Assembly (NCBI RefSeq): GCF_018687355.1
Contig: NZ_CP061288.1
Span: 503,939-567,938 of the forward strand
Direction: 5' to 3'
DNA length: 64,000 nt
Source: Polynucleobacter sp. VK25
GTDB lineage: Bacteria; Pseudomonadota; Gammaproteobacteria; Burkholderiales; Burkholderiaceae
This document shows positions 10,770 through 21,145 of this stretch, piece by piece (position 1 is the stretch's first letter; every line of letters starts with the position of its first letter). The translations under genes and the position numbers were made by a program. Below the pieces are notes generated by a model. It did no database searches. It was not told the origin of the DNA and saw only the letters and a program-made list of their open reading frames with translations.

Positions 10770-11567
10770 ATGCTTGAGTTACGAGAAGCTTCACTCGCAA
10801 TCCTAGCAAGTACGGATGCACAAACCAAAGTAAGTCAGTTGCTAAAGCTGTTTACTGAATATCAAGAGCAACGAGTAACCCTGGATGTTTCTCTTAAACT
10901 TGATTCTCAAAATCTCGCTCTTCCTGGTCGCCCAGTAAAGCCGGAGCTCGTCCTTCCAAAGCTCGTTCCCAAAAGAAGAATGGATACGCTTGAGGGTAGA
11001 GCGGGCTTATTGCACTCTCTGGCGCATATTGAATTTAATGCCATGAATCTTGCATTAGATGCAATCTGGCGCTTTCCGGAAATGCCCAAGGAATACTATG
11101 AGGATTGGCTTAAGGTTGCTAAAGAAGAGGCTTACCACTTCAGTTTAGTAAACGAGCATTTGCATTCGCTTGGGTTTACCTACGGAGATTTTCCTGCTCA
11201 CAATAGTTTGTGGGAGATGGTTGAAAGAACTACCGATTCAGTCATTGCTCGCATGGCACTAGTTCCAAGAACAATGGAAGCGAGAGGGTTGGATGCAGTA
11301 CCTTCAATTCGGGATCGTTTTAAGCAAATAAAAGAAGTTCGTGCGGTTGAGATTCTGGAGATCATTCTGAATGATGAGATCGGCCACGTTTTGATTGGTA
11401 ACCGCTGGTTTAATTTCTTATGCAGTAAAGACAAGCTTTCCCCGATTTCTGCTTATCGAGAGTTGGCTGCTCAATATCGGGCACCCGTTCTCAAGGGGCC
11501 ATTCAATATAGAGGCTCGCAAGCAAGCAGGCTTTACAAGTGAAGAGTTAAATCTTCTTGGGGCATAG
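10770..11567 (+). CDS. DUF455 ferritin-like protein with complete diiron ligand set
   Basis: This uncharacterised family (COG2833 type) has a ferritin-like four-helix fold. Carboxylate-bridged diiron ligands can be read directly: Glu88 (AHIEFNA), Glu120-x-x-His123 (KEEAYHF), Glu170 (TMEARGLD) and Glu203-x-x-His206 (NDEIGHV), in the E / ExxH / E / ExxH order of MiaE-like and related oxygenases. The length is 265 residues with no signal peptide. It lies 30 bases after guaA and only 3 bases before the radical SAM gene, so the two are surely cotranscribed. A hydroxylase or oxidase role is inferred from the metal site; the substrate is unknown. Confidence 0.82.
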   Translation: MLELREASLAILASTDAQTKVSQLLKLFTEYQEQRVTLDVSLKLDSQNLALPGRPVKPELVLPKLVPKRRMDTLEGRAGLLHSLAHIEFNAMNLALDAIWRFPEMPKEYYEDWLKVAKEEAYHFSLVNEHLHSLGFTYGDFPAHNSLWEMVERTTDSVIARMALVPRTMEARGLDAVPSIRDRFKQIKEVRAVEILEIILNDEIGHVLIGNRWFNFLCSKDKLSPISAYRELAAQYRAPVLKGPFNIEARKQAGFTSEELNLLGA

Positions 11568-11570
11568 TCA

Positions 11571-13475
11571 ATGAGTATCAAGGTATTAAGCCTCATCCCA
11601 CCAATGACCCAGCTGAATACGCCGTATCCTTCTACAGCTTATCTCACTGGATTTTTAAGGTCGCGCGGCATTGATGCGGCTCAAGAAGATCTTGCTCTAG
11701 CTCTCGTACTGAGCTTTTTTACCCCCGACGGGATGGCTGAGATTCGCGCAGAAGCGCTGAATACCCCTGAAGAGAATCGCACCGCAAGTGTCAATTTTTT
11801 CTTAGATTATTTTGATGCTTATCAATCCACAATCGCACCTGTCATCACTTTTTTGCAAGGTCGTGATAGCACTCTAAGTCATCGCATTAATACTCGAGAG
11901 TTTTTGCCTGAGGGGCCGCGCTTCGCTTCGCTTGATGCATTTGATGAAGAAGAGTCTACTGATCCTTTGGCTTGGGCCTTCGGCGCTTTGGGATCGCAAG
12001 ACAGAGCGCGCCATTTAGCCACTCTTTATCTCAATGATTTATCCGATGTATTACGTGATGCGGTTGATGATCGTTTTGAATTCGTGCGCTATGCCGAATC
12101 CTTGGCAAGCAGTCAGCCCACTTTTACGCCGCTAGCAGATGCACTGAGTGCAAAACCGACGCTGATGGATCTACATTTACAAGGGTTAGCCAGCAAAGCG
12201 ATTGAGCGCCATCGGCCGAACCTAGTACTTTTATCAGTCCCATTTCCCGGTGCAATGTATGCGGCTTTACGCATCGCTCAGGTAATTAAAGATACTCATC
12301 CAGATATTAAGATCGCTTTAGGTGGAGGCTATGTCAATACCGAGCTACGGGAGTTATCTGATGCCCGCATATTTGATTATGTTGACTTCATCACGCTAGA
12401 CTCAGGAGAGAGGCCTTTGCTCGCCTTGCTTGAGCATCTCAATGGCAAGCGTTCAGCCGAGAGATTGATTCGCACGTTTATTCGTAACTCGGGTAAGCAA
12501 GTGCAATACCTAAATTGGCAAGAACCGGATGTCCCTTTTGAAGAGGTGGGGACGGCAACTTGGGATGGCCTGCCGTTAGATTCTTATCTATCGCTTCTCG
12601 ATATGTTGAACCCAATGCATCGATTATGGAGCGATGGTCGTTGGAATAAGTTGACTGTTGCGCACGGCTGCTATTGGAAGAAATGTAGCTTCTGTGATGT
12701 ATCGCTTGACTACATTTCCCGCTATGAAACAGCTTCTGCAAGTTTGTTAGTGGATCGCATTGAGCAGATTGTTGCTGAGACCGGACAGACAGGTTTTCAT
12801 TTTGTGGATGAGGCTGCACCTCCAAAAATATTAAAAGCTTTGGCCGAGGAGCTCATTCATCGCAAGGTTCTGATCTCATGGTGGGGCAATATTCGTTTTG
12901 AGAAAACCTTTACCCCTGACTTGGCTGAGCTCCTGGCAAAAAGTGGCTGCATTGCTATGTCTGGTGGTCTTGAAGTAGCCTCTGATCGCTTGCTTAATCT
13001 CATGAAGAAGGGCGTGTCTGTTGAGCAAGTAGCCCAGGTCACCAAAGGATTCTCAGATGCTGGTATCTTGGTACACGCTTATTTAATGTATGGTTTTCCA
13101 ACGCAAACAGTACAAGAAACAGTCGATGCCTTGGAGTATGTAAGACAACTTTTTGAGTATGGCTGCATACAAAGTGGCTTCTTTCACCGCTTTACTTGTA
13201 CCGTGCACTCCCCCGTAGGCATGAATCCTCAAGAATATGGAATTGAGCTCATTCCATTGCCTGAAATCACTTTTGCTAAAAATGATGTGCTCTTTATTGA
13301 TCCTACCGGCGTTGATCATGAGGCGCTAGGGCAGGGCCTAAAGAAGGCTATTTATAACTATATGCATGGCGTTGGTTTTGATATCAAGGCTAAAACTTGG
13401 TTTGAGGGGCTAGGGGTAAATGTTCCTAATACGACCATTCCCAAAAATTTCATCGAGAATGCCTTGTATCGATAG
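11571..13475 (+). CDS. B12-binding-type radical SAM protein
   Basis: This 634-residue protein has an N-terminal region (about 190-310) resembling a cobalamin-binding Rossmann domain (LLSVPFPGAMYAAL, ALGGGYVNTEL) and a radical SAM barrel. The cluster motif is GCYWKKCSFCDV, with Cys367, Cys372 and Cys375. That is CX4CX2C rather than the textbook CX3CX2C, a variant seen in some B12-type members. I see no DxHxxG base-off motif. MSGGLEVASDR and YLMYGFPTQT fit the SAM-binding part of the barrel. Only 3 bases separate it from the diiron DUF455 gene. The reaction is unknown. Confidence 0.85.
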   Translation: MSIKVLSLIPPMTQLNTPYPSTAYLTGFLRSRGIDAAQEDLALALVLSFFTPDGMAEIRAEALNTPEENRTASVNFFLDYFDAYQSTIAPVITFLQGRDSTLSHRINTREFLPEGPRFASLDAFDEEESTDPLAWAFGALGSQDRARHLATLYLNDLSDVLRDAVDDRFEFVRYAESLASSQPTFTPLADALSAKPTLMDLHLQGLASKAIERHRPNLVLLSVPFPGAMYAALRIAQVIKDTHPDIKIALGGGYVNTELRELSDARIFDYVDFITLDSGERPLLALLEHLNGKRSAERLIRTFIRNSGKQVQYLNWQEPDVPFEEVGTATWDGLPLDSYLSLLDMLNPMHRLWSDGRWNKLTVAHGCYWKKCSFCDVSLDYISRYETASASLLVDRIEQIVAETGQTGFHFVDEAAPPKILKALAEELIHRKVLISWWGNIRFEKTFTPDLAELLAKSGCIAMSGGLEVASDRLLNLMKKGVSVEQVAQVTKGFSDAGILVHAYLMYGFPTQTVQETVDALEYVRQLFEYGCIQSGFFHRFTCTVHSPVGMNPQEYGIELIPLPEITFAKNDVLFIDPTGVDHEALGQGLKKAIYNYMHGVGFDIKAKTWFEGLGVNVPNTTIPKNFIENALYR

Positions 13476-13535
13476 TGCATTTATGCAAATTGGGTTTACT
13501 ATAGTTTTAATGCTTTAAATACTCCAGGGGATTAA

Positions 13536-14237
13536 ATGAATCTATCGCGCCGCACTTTCATTGCTTCTGCCGCCTTGGCTCCAGTAGCCTGTGGAGTGCC
13601 ATTGTCGTATCAGCGAGGAACTCCTGTTGCTCAACCCAAGCCAATTCCAACTGTAAGAGCGCCTCAAGTGGGGCAAGAGTGGACATACGTTAAGCGTGAT
13701 GTTTTCGATGGAAAAATTCGTGGCCTTATTACCGAACGCGTTTCTAGTGTTGGTCAAACTATTGTGATTGATCGTTGGGATGAGAATGGTGGCGGACTCC
13801 CTAGTGAAATTCAGGGTCCTTGGGGTATGGTCCAGACAAGCACATCTTGGCCGCGCTTATTAAGTTTCAATCCTCCGCTACCTTTGTGGCCTCTAGAGTT
13901 AACTTCGAAGTGGAGCAAGCAGTTTGATGTCAAATATAGTTTAGGCGGATACTCCGAAAATTCTTATGGTTGGCAGGAATATATGAGTGCGCACGGATGG
14001 GAGCAGATTACCGTACCTGCTGGCACTTTTTTAACCTTACGTTATGACAATCTCATTAATTACGAGAGTAATGATGACAACAAGACTGATTGCATACGTA
14101 AGGAGAGTATTTGGTTTGCGCCCAGCATAGGTCGCTGGGTAGCGCGTGAGTCTTCTGGCTCATATATTATTGTTGGTCAAGGGGGCATGCCCATCTTGGA
14201 GGATAAATTTCAATGGCAACTCACTGCTTACAAATAA
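13536..14237 (+). CDS. Exported protein of unknown function, paralogue A
   Basis: I do not recognise the family. The N-terminus is twin-arginine-like (LSRRTFIASAALAPVAC, Arg5-Arg6, Phe8) and ends at Cys19 in a poor lipobox (PVAC), so Tat export, possibly as a lipoprotein, is likely. The mature part (about 40-233) shares RAPQVGQEW, EIQxPWG, WPLEL, VPAGTF and WFAPSIGRWV with the next gene, showing tandem duplication. The PAGTF...WFAP...GRWV pattern is seen in several periplasmic beta-rich DUF proteins. It is preceded by a TATAGT at 13500-13505 without a clear -35. Confidence 0.7.
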   Translation: MNLSRRTFIASAALAPVACGVPLSYQRGTPVAQPKPIPTVRAPQVGQEWTYVKRDVFDGKIRGLITERVSSVGQTIVIDRWDENGGGLPSEIQGPWGMVQTSTSWPRLLSFNPPLPLWPLELTSKWSKQFDVKYSLGGYSENSYGWQEYMSAHGWEQITVPAGTFLTLRYDNLINYESNDDNKTDCIRKESIWFAPSIGRWVARESSGSYIIVGQGGMPILEDKFQWQLTAYK

Positions 14238-14941
14238 ATAGCTTGCGCCGTCTTACTGTCTTGTTATTGCCCGCCATCCTGGCGGCTTGTATTTCATCTC
14301 AGCCATTTCCTAAAGGGCAGATTGTGCCTCAGCCTGCACCCACTCCTGCGGTTAGAGCGCCTCAAGTTGGTCAAGAATGGGTTTATCAAATTAGAAATGT
14401 CTTTAATCAAGAGATTATTGATACTGTCACTGAGAAAGTAGTTTCGGTTGGCAGCGAGGTACGCATTGCCCGATCTGGAGTTAAATCAGGACCGCTTCCC
14501 GATGAAATTCAATCACCCTGGGGATTTGTGGTTCAAGATCCTCATTGGAAGCCAACCCAGAAATTCCTCAAACCCATTCCTATGTGGCCCTTGCAATTAC
14601 AGGTCGGCTGGAATGGATTCTTTACATCTCAGTATCAAGATCCAGCGCATCCTGATGGAAATTATTACTGGGGTCTTGGTATGACGGCTTCGCAGTGGGA
14701 GCGCATAAAAACTCCTGCTGGAGAGTTTTTAGTGTTGCAAGTTCATAACACGGCACCTAATTTTGTTAGTAATGACCTCTTTAGAGTTGGCAATGAGCGC
14801 CAAGAAGACTTATGGTTTGCGCCTGAAGTGGGGCGGTGGGTCATTCGCAGGAGTTCGGGTCGCTACGTCACCCCAGGTGTCTACTGGGCTAATGCTTTTT
14901 GGGAGGATTACCTGGAGTGGGAGTTAATCTCCTGGAAATAA
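14213..14941 (+). CDS. Lipoprotein of unknown function, paralogue B
   Basis: A 242-residue paralogue of the preceding gene, overlapping it by 25 bases. The signal peptide is of Sec type with a good lipobox (LPAILAAC, Cys26), unlike the twin-arginine start of its neighbour. Shared blocks are RAPQVGQEW, EIQSPWG, WPLQL, TPAGEF and WFAPEVGRWV. ATG 14213 has a GGAGG about 10 bases upstream; a TTG at 14243 just after the neighbour's stop is an alternative start that would shorten the n-region. Envelope location is likely; function unknown. Confidence 0.72.
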   Translation: MATHCLQINSLRRLTVLLLPAILAACISSQPFPKGQIVPQPAPTPAVRAPQVGQEWVYQIRNVFNQEIIDTVTEKVVSVGSEVRIARSGVKSGPLPDEIQSPWGFVVQDPHWKPTQKFLKPIPMWPLQLQVGWNGFFTSQYQDPAHPDGNYYWGLGMTASQWERIKTPAGEFLVLQVHNTAPNFVSNDLFRVGNERQEDLWFAPEVGRWVIRRSSGRYVTPGVYWANAFWEDYLEWELISWK

Positions 14942-14969
14942 GCAAAGCGCTTAAAATAGACGCATTGCT

Positions 14970-15623
14970 ATGTATACCGTAAAAGAACTATTCCCCACGC
15001 TTCAAGGCGAAGGTACCCACACTGGTAGGGCGGCAGTATTTTGCCGCTTTGCCGGATGTAATCTTTGGAGTGGGCGTGAAGAAGATCGTGCCACTGCCGT
15101 TTGTCAATTTTGCGATACTGATTTTGTCGGTAGCGATGGTTTTGGGGGCGGCAAGTTTGAAACCGCCTCCGCTCTTGCAGACGCAATCGAAGCTTCATGG
15201 CGCAGTACCTCAGCTGGTCCGCAGCAGCGTTATGTGGTTTTCACTGGTGGAGAGCCTCTCCTGCAATTGGATGAAGAATTAATTACAGCGCTTCACCAAA
15301 AAGGTTTTGAGGTTGCAATCGAAACAAACGGCACTATTAAGGTTCCTAAAGGAGTTGATTGGGTTTGCGTCAGCCCTAAGGCCGGATCTGATTTGATTGT
15401 TCTTCAATCAGATGAGTTAAAGCTGGTGATTCCACAAGCGAGTCATCAGCAATTAGAAAAGTTGATGGCCCGCTTTGAGGGAATGGATTACCGCAATCGT
15501 TTCTTGCAGCCCATGGATGGACAAAACCTCAAAAGCAATACCGAACTAGCGGTAAGCTTGTGTCAAAAGCGTCCTTTATGGCGCTTAAGTCTGCAATCTC
15601 ATAAACTCATCGGAATTCGGTAA
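14970..15623 (+). CDS. queE: 7-carboxy-7-deazaguanine synthase
   Basis: QueE is the radical SAM enzyme that contracts 6-carboxytetrahydropterin to 7-carboxy-7-deazaguanine for queuosine. The 217 residues begin MYTVKELFPTLQGEGTHTG. The cluster cysteines are Cys30, Cys45 and Cys48 (CX14CX2C) instead of CX3CX2C, the variant described for Burkholderia QueE. FTGGEPLLQ is the GGE SAM-binding motif, and CVSPKAGSD lies near the C-terminal substrate region. queD follows after 46 bases, making a queuosine pair. Confidence 0.95.
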   Translation: MYTVKELFPTLQGEGTHTGRAAVFCRFAGCNLWSGREEDRATAVCQFCDTDFVGSDGFGGGKFETASALADAIEASWRSTSAGPQQRYVVFTGGEPLLQLDEELITALHQKGFEVAIETNGTIKVPKGVDWVCVSPKAGSDLIVLQSDELKLVIPQASHQQLEKLMARFEGMDYRNRFLQPMDGQNLKSNTELAVSLCQKRPLWRLSLQSHKLIGIR

Positions 15624-15669
15624 ATTAGATCAGCGTGAGCTAAGCGCCAATATATTAAATAAGTACTCA

Positions 15670-16134
15670 ATGACAAATAAACAACCAGCCATCTCCATTA
15701 CTCGTCGTCTAGAGTTTGACTCAGGGCACCGCATTCCAAATCATGATGGACAATGTCGTCATCTGCACGGACATCGTTATGCCATTGAGGTGACTCTGAC
15801 TGGTGAGGTGGCAGATCATCCTGGTAAAGCGGACGATGGCATGGTGCTCGACTTTGGCGATATCAAGCGCTTAACCAATCAATATGTTGTTGATCTTTGG
15901 GACCATGCATTTTTGGTGGCTAAAGAAGATGAAGGCTTAGTGGCTTTCTTGGCGAGCTTGCCTAACCATAAGACAGTCATCATGGAGCATGTACCTACCG
16001 TAGAAAATTTGGCGAATGCTGCCTTTGCCATTTTGCAGCCAGTGTTTAGTAAAGCATTTAGCGGTCGCTTGGAACTTTCTTCTATTCGTCTTTATGAGAC
16101 GCCCAATTGCTGGGCTGATGTTCATCCTGCCTAA
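15670..16134 (+). CDS. queD: 6-carboxy-5,6,7,8-tetrahydropterin synthase
   Basis: QueD converts dihydroneopterin triphosphate to 6-carboxytetrahydropterin, the QueE substrate. The 154 residues show the zinc and catalytic set in FDSGHRIPNHDGQCRHLHGH: His20, catalytic Cys29 and the His33/His35 pair. VLDFGDIK and MEHVPTVENLA are the conserved T-fold substrate pocket elements. The stop at 16134 abuts the tadA ATG at 16135, so the two are translationally linked. Confidence 0.95.
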   Translation: MTNKQPAISITRRLEFDSGHRIPNHDGQCRHLHGHRYAIEVTLTGEVADHPGKADDGMVLDFGDIKRLTNQYVVDLWDHAFLVAKEDEGLVAFLASLPNHKTVIMEHVPTVENLANAAFAILQPVFSKAFSGRLELSSIRLYETPNCWADVHPA

Positions 16135-17527
<1,393 letters not shown>

Positions 17528-17534
<7 letters not shown>

Positions 17535-18181
17535 TTAGTAACCGCAATCGTTTAAGCCATTCTTTTTTGAAGGGCGCGCTCATATCAATTGCGCTCACAT
17601 TCGCAGGGGCATCAATGGCAACTGAAGAGCCGAAATATTCCGTACTTGAAAAAGAACCTCCTTTTGAAGTCCGATCCTATGCGCCAATGATTGTTGCTGA
17701 AGCGCAGGTTGATGGCGATTTAGATGAAGCATCAAGCCAGGGTTTTCGTTTGATTGCGGCCTATATTTTTGGTCAGAATCAAGTGAGCGAAAAAATTGCC
17801 ATGACAGCCCCTGTAATGGTTGAAGATCAAAAGCAAAAGAGCGCAAAGATCGCGATGACTGCTCCAGTTGGGATTGAATCCAACGCTGGTAAGTGGACTG
17901 TATCGTTTGTAATGCCTGCGGAGTACACCATGGAAACCATTCCCAAGCCGATCAATCCGCAAGTTCAGTTACGTCAAATTCCCGGAGTAAAAAAAGCGGT
18001 AATCAGCTTTACCGGTTTTTATAATCAGCAAAAAGTTGCTGAGAAAACCTTGGAACTAGAGCAGTGGATGAAGGCCCGAAATCTGCAAGCTACTGGAGCC
18101 CCCAATTTTTCACGGTACAACCCGCCCTGGACCTTACCCTTCATGCGGCGTAATGAGGTCATGATTAACCTGCGCGACTAG
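17528..18181 (+). CDS. SOUL-family haem-binding-like protein, exported
   Basis: A SOUL/HBP-domain protein of 217 residues. The start is GTG 17528, overlapping ldcA. A signal peptide (LKGALISIALTFAGASMA) should send it to the periplasm. Typical SOUL elements are EPPFEVRSYAPMIVAEAQVDG (Arg and Tyr conserved), repeated KIAMTAPV blocks at about residues 97 and 113, and the ARNL...YNPPWTLPFMRRNEV end (landmarks only: Pro-Pro-Trp and Arg-Arg-Asn-Glu). Haem binding is known for vertebrate relatives and only presumed here. Its stop shares CTAG with the converging rlmJ stop. Confidence 0.87.
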
Positions 18182-19065
18182 TTTTTGGCTTCAAAGCTCT
18201 TCAGTAAAAATTGGCCGCCACCATTGATGCCCAGGACCTTTGTCAATATCGGCAGAGCCTGCGCGAGATGTTTTTCTAGAGTCCATGGCGGATTAATGAT
18301 GAACATACCGCTTGCTTGCAGGCGCCGTTCCCCTGGCGCATTTTCAACACGTAATTCTGTATGTAGCCAAGAGCGCTTATGGACCGCTGCAATCTTTTTC
18401 AGGCGATCTGGTAATGCTGCTGATTCTCTTCTAGGGAGTACGGGGTACCAAATTGCATAGCAGCCCGTGGCAAAACGTTGCAGAGCTTCTTCTATGGCAA
18501 CTTCAAGATAGCGATAGTCTTGCTTATCTTCATAAGACGGATCAATCAGCACTATGCCGCGTCGACTTGGGGGCGGTACTAAACCCTTAAGTCGTGCAAA
18601 ACTATCTTCAGCATAAATATCAATCTGTTTAGACTGCTTTAGTTGGCCAATATTGTGGCGCAGAATATCAATCTCTTTAGGATGAAGCTCAAATAACTTA
18701 AGGCGGTCTTGTGAGCGCAACAGACGTGCCAGAATAAATGGTGAGCCAGGGTAGGTGGTGAGCTGACCTTCGACATTCTCAGCCTCAATGTATTTCAGAT
18801 ACTCTTGAATGCTCTCTGGAATTGAGGTGTTTGCATGCTTGTAGGCATCCACATATTGCATCAAGCGAAAAATGCCACCATCAGCTTCCTTGCTCACGGT
18901 GGAGAATCCATCTTGCAGACTATAGATGCCAGCCCCCGCATGAGTATCTACCATTGTGAGTGCACCAGGCTTCTCTTGTAGGTAGTTAACCAAGTGAATT
19001 AGGGTGAGATGCTTCAGGATGTCTGCATGACTTCCAGCATGAAATGCGTGTCGATAACTAAACAT
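18178..19065 (-). CDS. rlmJ: 23S rRNA (adenine-2030-N6)-methyltransferase
   Basis: RlmJ methylates A2030 of 23S rRNA. The 295 residues open MFSYRHAFHAGSHADILKH, the family signature. VDTHAGAGIY is the SAM-binding motif I. The catalytic motif IV reads DPSYE, a variant of DPPY. It converges with the SOUL gene, sharing a CTAG in which both stops are encoded. It lies 6 bases downstream of the PAP2 gene in a minus-strand run. Confidence 0.94.
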   Translation of the reverse strand: MFSYRHAFHAGSHADILKHLTLIHLVNYLQEKPGALTMVDTHAGAGIYSLQDGFSTVSKEADGGIFRLMQYVDAYKHANTSIPESIQEYLKYIEAENVEGQLTTYPGSPFILARLLRSQDRLKLFELHPKEIDILRHNIGQLKQSKQIDIYAEDSFARLKGLVPPPSRRGIVLIDPSYEDKQDYRYLEVAIEEALQRFATGCYAIWYPVLPRRESAALPDRLKKIAAVHKRSWLHTELRVENAPGERRLQASGMFIINPPWTLEKHLAQALPILTKVLGINGGGQFLLKSFEAKN

Positions 19066-19071
19066 CTTCGG

Positions 19072-19863
19072 TTATTTTGCCTTGCCAGGTATCTGGGTAA
19101 ATTGCGCCTTGATATAAAAGACGAGGGTAGCAGCCACAATAGCAATAGATAAATACTGCAAAGGAAGATTGAGCTCTAAATCCATGATTTGGGTGAGGTG
19201 GATATACATTGCTATAACGCCTCCCAGCGCAATCAGATGTGCCCATATTTTTCGAGGGCCCAATTGGTTCTCTGGAAAATAATTGGCTAGTAGAGCTCCG
19301 AACATGCCGCACCAAATACCAAAACCTGCGCCTCCCAAAACATCGGTGAGCCAGTGAGCCCCTACAGCACTCCGTGATAGACCAACTAGTGCCGCGAGTA
19401 AAAACAAGAGTAATAGTGGAGTACGTTTATTTTTATCTGCAGAAAAATAAAAGGCGCTTGCAATAGCAAATGCAGTCAGCGTATGACCGGAAGGAAAAGC
19501 TCTGTGGAGAAGTGCTTCACCGATGCGATAAAAACTTCCCTCAGTCAGTAATCCCGCGGGTCTTGGTAGATCAAACAGGCCCTTTAAAATTGAGCTAGCT
19601 AATGCGGCTATTGCGCCAGAAAAAATACCGGCAGTGAGTAATCTTGGCGCTAGCAGCAATAAGGGAAAGGTGAGTGCAAAAATGCCCCAGCCATTACCTA
19701 AAAAAGTAAGCCATGCCCAAAGTGTATCTGGGAGTAATTGCGTAAATCGATTAATGAATAAAAAGCTACTACTTTGCAACTCACCAAAATAAATTACGCC
19801 AGCCAGTGCAAGTGGAGCCAATGGAATGAACCAAGCAAAATGCGGAATTGCCTTATTGCTCAT
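19072..19863 (-). CDS. PAP2-family membrane phosphatase
   Basis: A 263-residue polytopic protein with the three-part acid phosphatase signature: KGLFDLPRPAG (Lys-x6-Arg-Pro), FPSGHTL (Pro-Ser-Gly-His) and SRSAVGAHWLTD (Ser-Arg-x5-His-x3-Asp), with about six membrane helices. Family members dephosphorylate lipid phosphates such as undecaprenyl pyrophosphate, phosphatidylglycerol phosphate or lipid A. It lies between rlmJ and a GT9 gene, with gaps of 5-6 bases. A lipid or lipid A phosphatase role is the inference. Confidence 0.88.
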   Translation of the reverse strand: MSNKAIPHFAWFIPLAPLALAGVIYFGELQSSSFLFINRFTQLLPDTLWAWLTFLGNGWGIFALTFPLLLLAPRLLTAGIFSGAIAALASSILKGLFDLPRPAGLLTEGSFYRIGEALLHRAFPSGHTLTAFAIASAFYFSADKNKRTPLLLLFLLAALVGLSRSAVGAHWLTDVLGGAGFGIWCGMFGALLANYFPENQLGPRKIWAHLIALGGVIAMYIHLTQIMDLELNLPLQYLSIAIVAATLVFYIKAQFTQIPGKAK

Positions 19864-19868
19864 TCAGA

Positions 19869-21128
19869 TTAGTGGGCTTTCGCCTTATCGGCATCTTGTA
19901 ATTGCTTCATCACTTTATCCAACACTTGCGGCACGGTGATGGCTTGCATGCAGACATTGTCATGACAAGGAGTTTTTCGGTGATTAGCGGCGCTGACGCA
20001 GGGAGAGCAAGCCAGGTTTGCAGTAATTGCGATTGAGTTTCCAACTGAGCCATACAAGGCTGGAGTTTCCGGCCCAAAGAGAACTACTGTTCTCAATGGC
20101 GTTACAGCAGAAAAATGACCCGGTCCAGAATCGTTGGTCACCATGACATCTGACAAGGTATAGAGGGGTGGCAATTCAGCAAAACTAACCTGTCCGGCAA
20201 AGTTCAATGCATTTTTAACATTAGCCACGGCGCGAACCTTCTCTACATAATCAAACTCAGCTGGCGAGCCAGTAATCAGTATGAGGTCATTTGGGTATTG
20301 TTGGTGTGTTGCTTGAATTAATTCAGAGAAACGCTGCTGCGCCCAACGACGCTGCGGCAGTAGGTCGCTTGCATTCGGATTAATCAGGATGAGACGCTCT
20401 TTACCAGGGGTGTAATTGATATTGGCCTCATTTGCCAACTTTTCAATACGTGTACGCACTTTTTCTAAAGCGCTTGGATCGATGATTGCTTGCTCTAAGC
20501 GCACTTCAGAATCAGGGATCTCAATCTTGCTAAATGGAACTTCTATTTTTTGGGCAAAAGCTGCATGAATTAAAGATAGAAAATTCTTCGTAATGTGAAT
20601 ATGCGGGTTGTAATGCACTTTGCGGGTCAGCATAAATCCACGCCACAATCCTTCACCATGGAAGATGTGGTAACCCACGCGGCGACGTGCACCACACATG
20701 CCGGTTAGTAGGGCGGTAAAACGAGAGAATAGTTCTAAGTCGATGACGGTATCAATGCGGTGCTTACGAGCAAGAATCAGAAAGCGCAATGTGTCCTTGA
20801 TTAAGCCACCCAAGCTTGATGAGTCGATCGTAAAGATATTCTCTGGCTTAACAGTATTGAGTAATGTCAGGCTGGCGCGATTGCTTTTGAAGATTAAGAA
20901 ATATAACTCAGCACCACGTGCTTTTGCATTGCGCATCGCCGGATCTACCAAAATGGCGCTGCCCATTTCAGAGAGTTCAATGAAGAGTAATTTCTTAGGG
21001 GTTTCTGGACCGCGACTGAAGATATTTTTTATGGCATCAGTGAGGGCAATCAATGGGCTCACCATTGCGCAAAGCGGTACTCCGACCCAATGATCAATGG
21101 CGCGCATCGTGTTGACACTAATAGTCAT
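19869..21128 (-). CDS. Glycosyltransferase family 9 (heptosyltransferase-like)
   Basis: A GT-B fold GT9 enzyme of 419 residues. Typical elements are LLFIELSEMGSAI near the N-terminus, LILINPNASDLLPQRRW in the nucleotide-sugar domain, and TNDSGPGHFSAV with LFGPETPALYG near the end. The family transfers heptose or related sugars to lipopolysaccharide core. The HKTP/CHDNVCM cysteine region near the C-terminus (four Cys within 25 residues) is also seen in other GT9 proteins. It sits with PAP2, an LPG-synthase-type membrane protein and GT39, so it probably acts in envelope lipid glycosylation. Confidence 0.86.
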   Translation of the reverse strand: MTISVNTMRAIDHWVGVPLCAMVSPLIALTDAIKNIFSRGPETPKKLLFIELSEMGSAILVDPAMRNAKARGAELYFLIFKSNRASLTLLNTVKPENIFTIDSSSLGGLIKDTLRFLILARKHRIDTVIDLELFSRFTALLTGMCGARRRVGYHIFHGEGLWRGFMLTRKVHYNPHIHITKNFLSLIHAAFAQKIEVPFSKIEIPDSEVRLEQAIIDPSALEKVRTRIEKLANEANINYTPGKERLILINPNASDLLPQRRWAQQRFSELIQATHQQYPNDLILITGSPAEFDYVEKVRAVANVKNALNFAGQVSFAELPPLYTLSDVMVTNDSGPGHFSAVTPLRTVVLFGPETPALYGSVGNSIAITANLACSPCVSAANHRKTPCHDNVCMQAITVPQVLDKVMKQLQDADKAKAH

Positions 21129-21145
21129 AGTTTTGCTCTAAAAAA

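Noticed and set aside
14942..14969. preQ1 riboswitch before queE
   Set aside because: The 28-base gap is too short and shows no preQ1 pseudoknot pattern.
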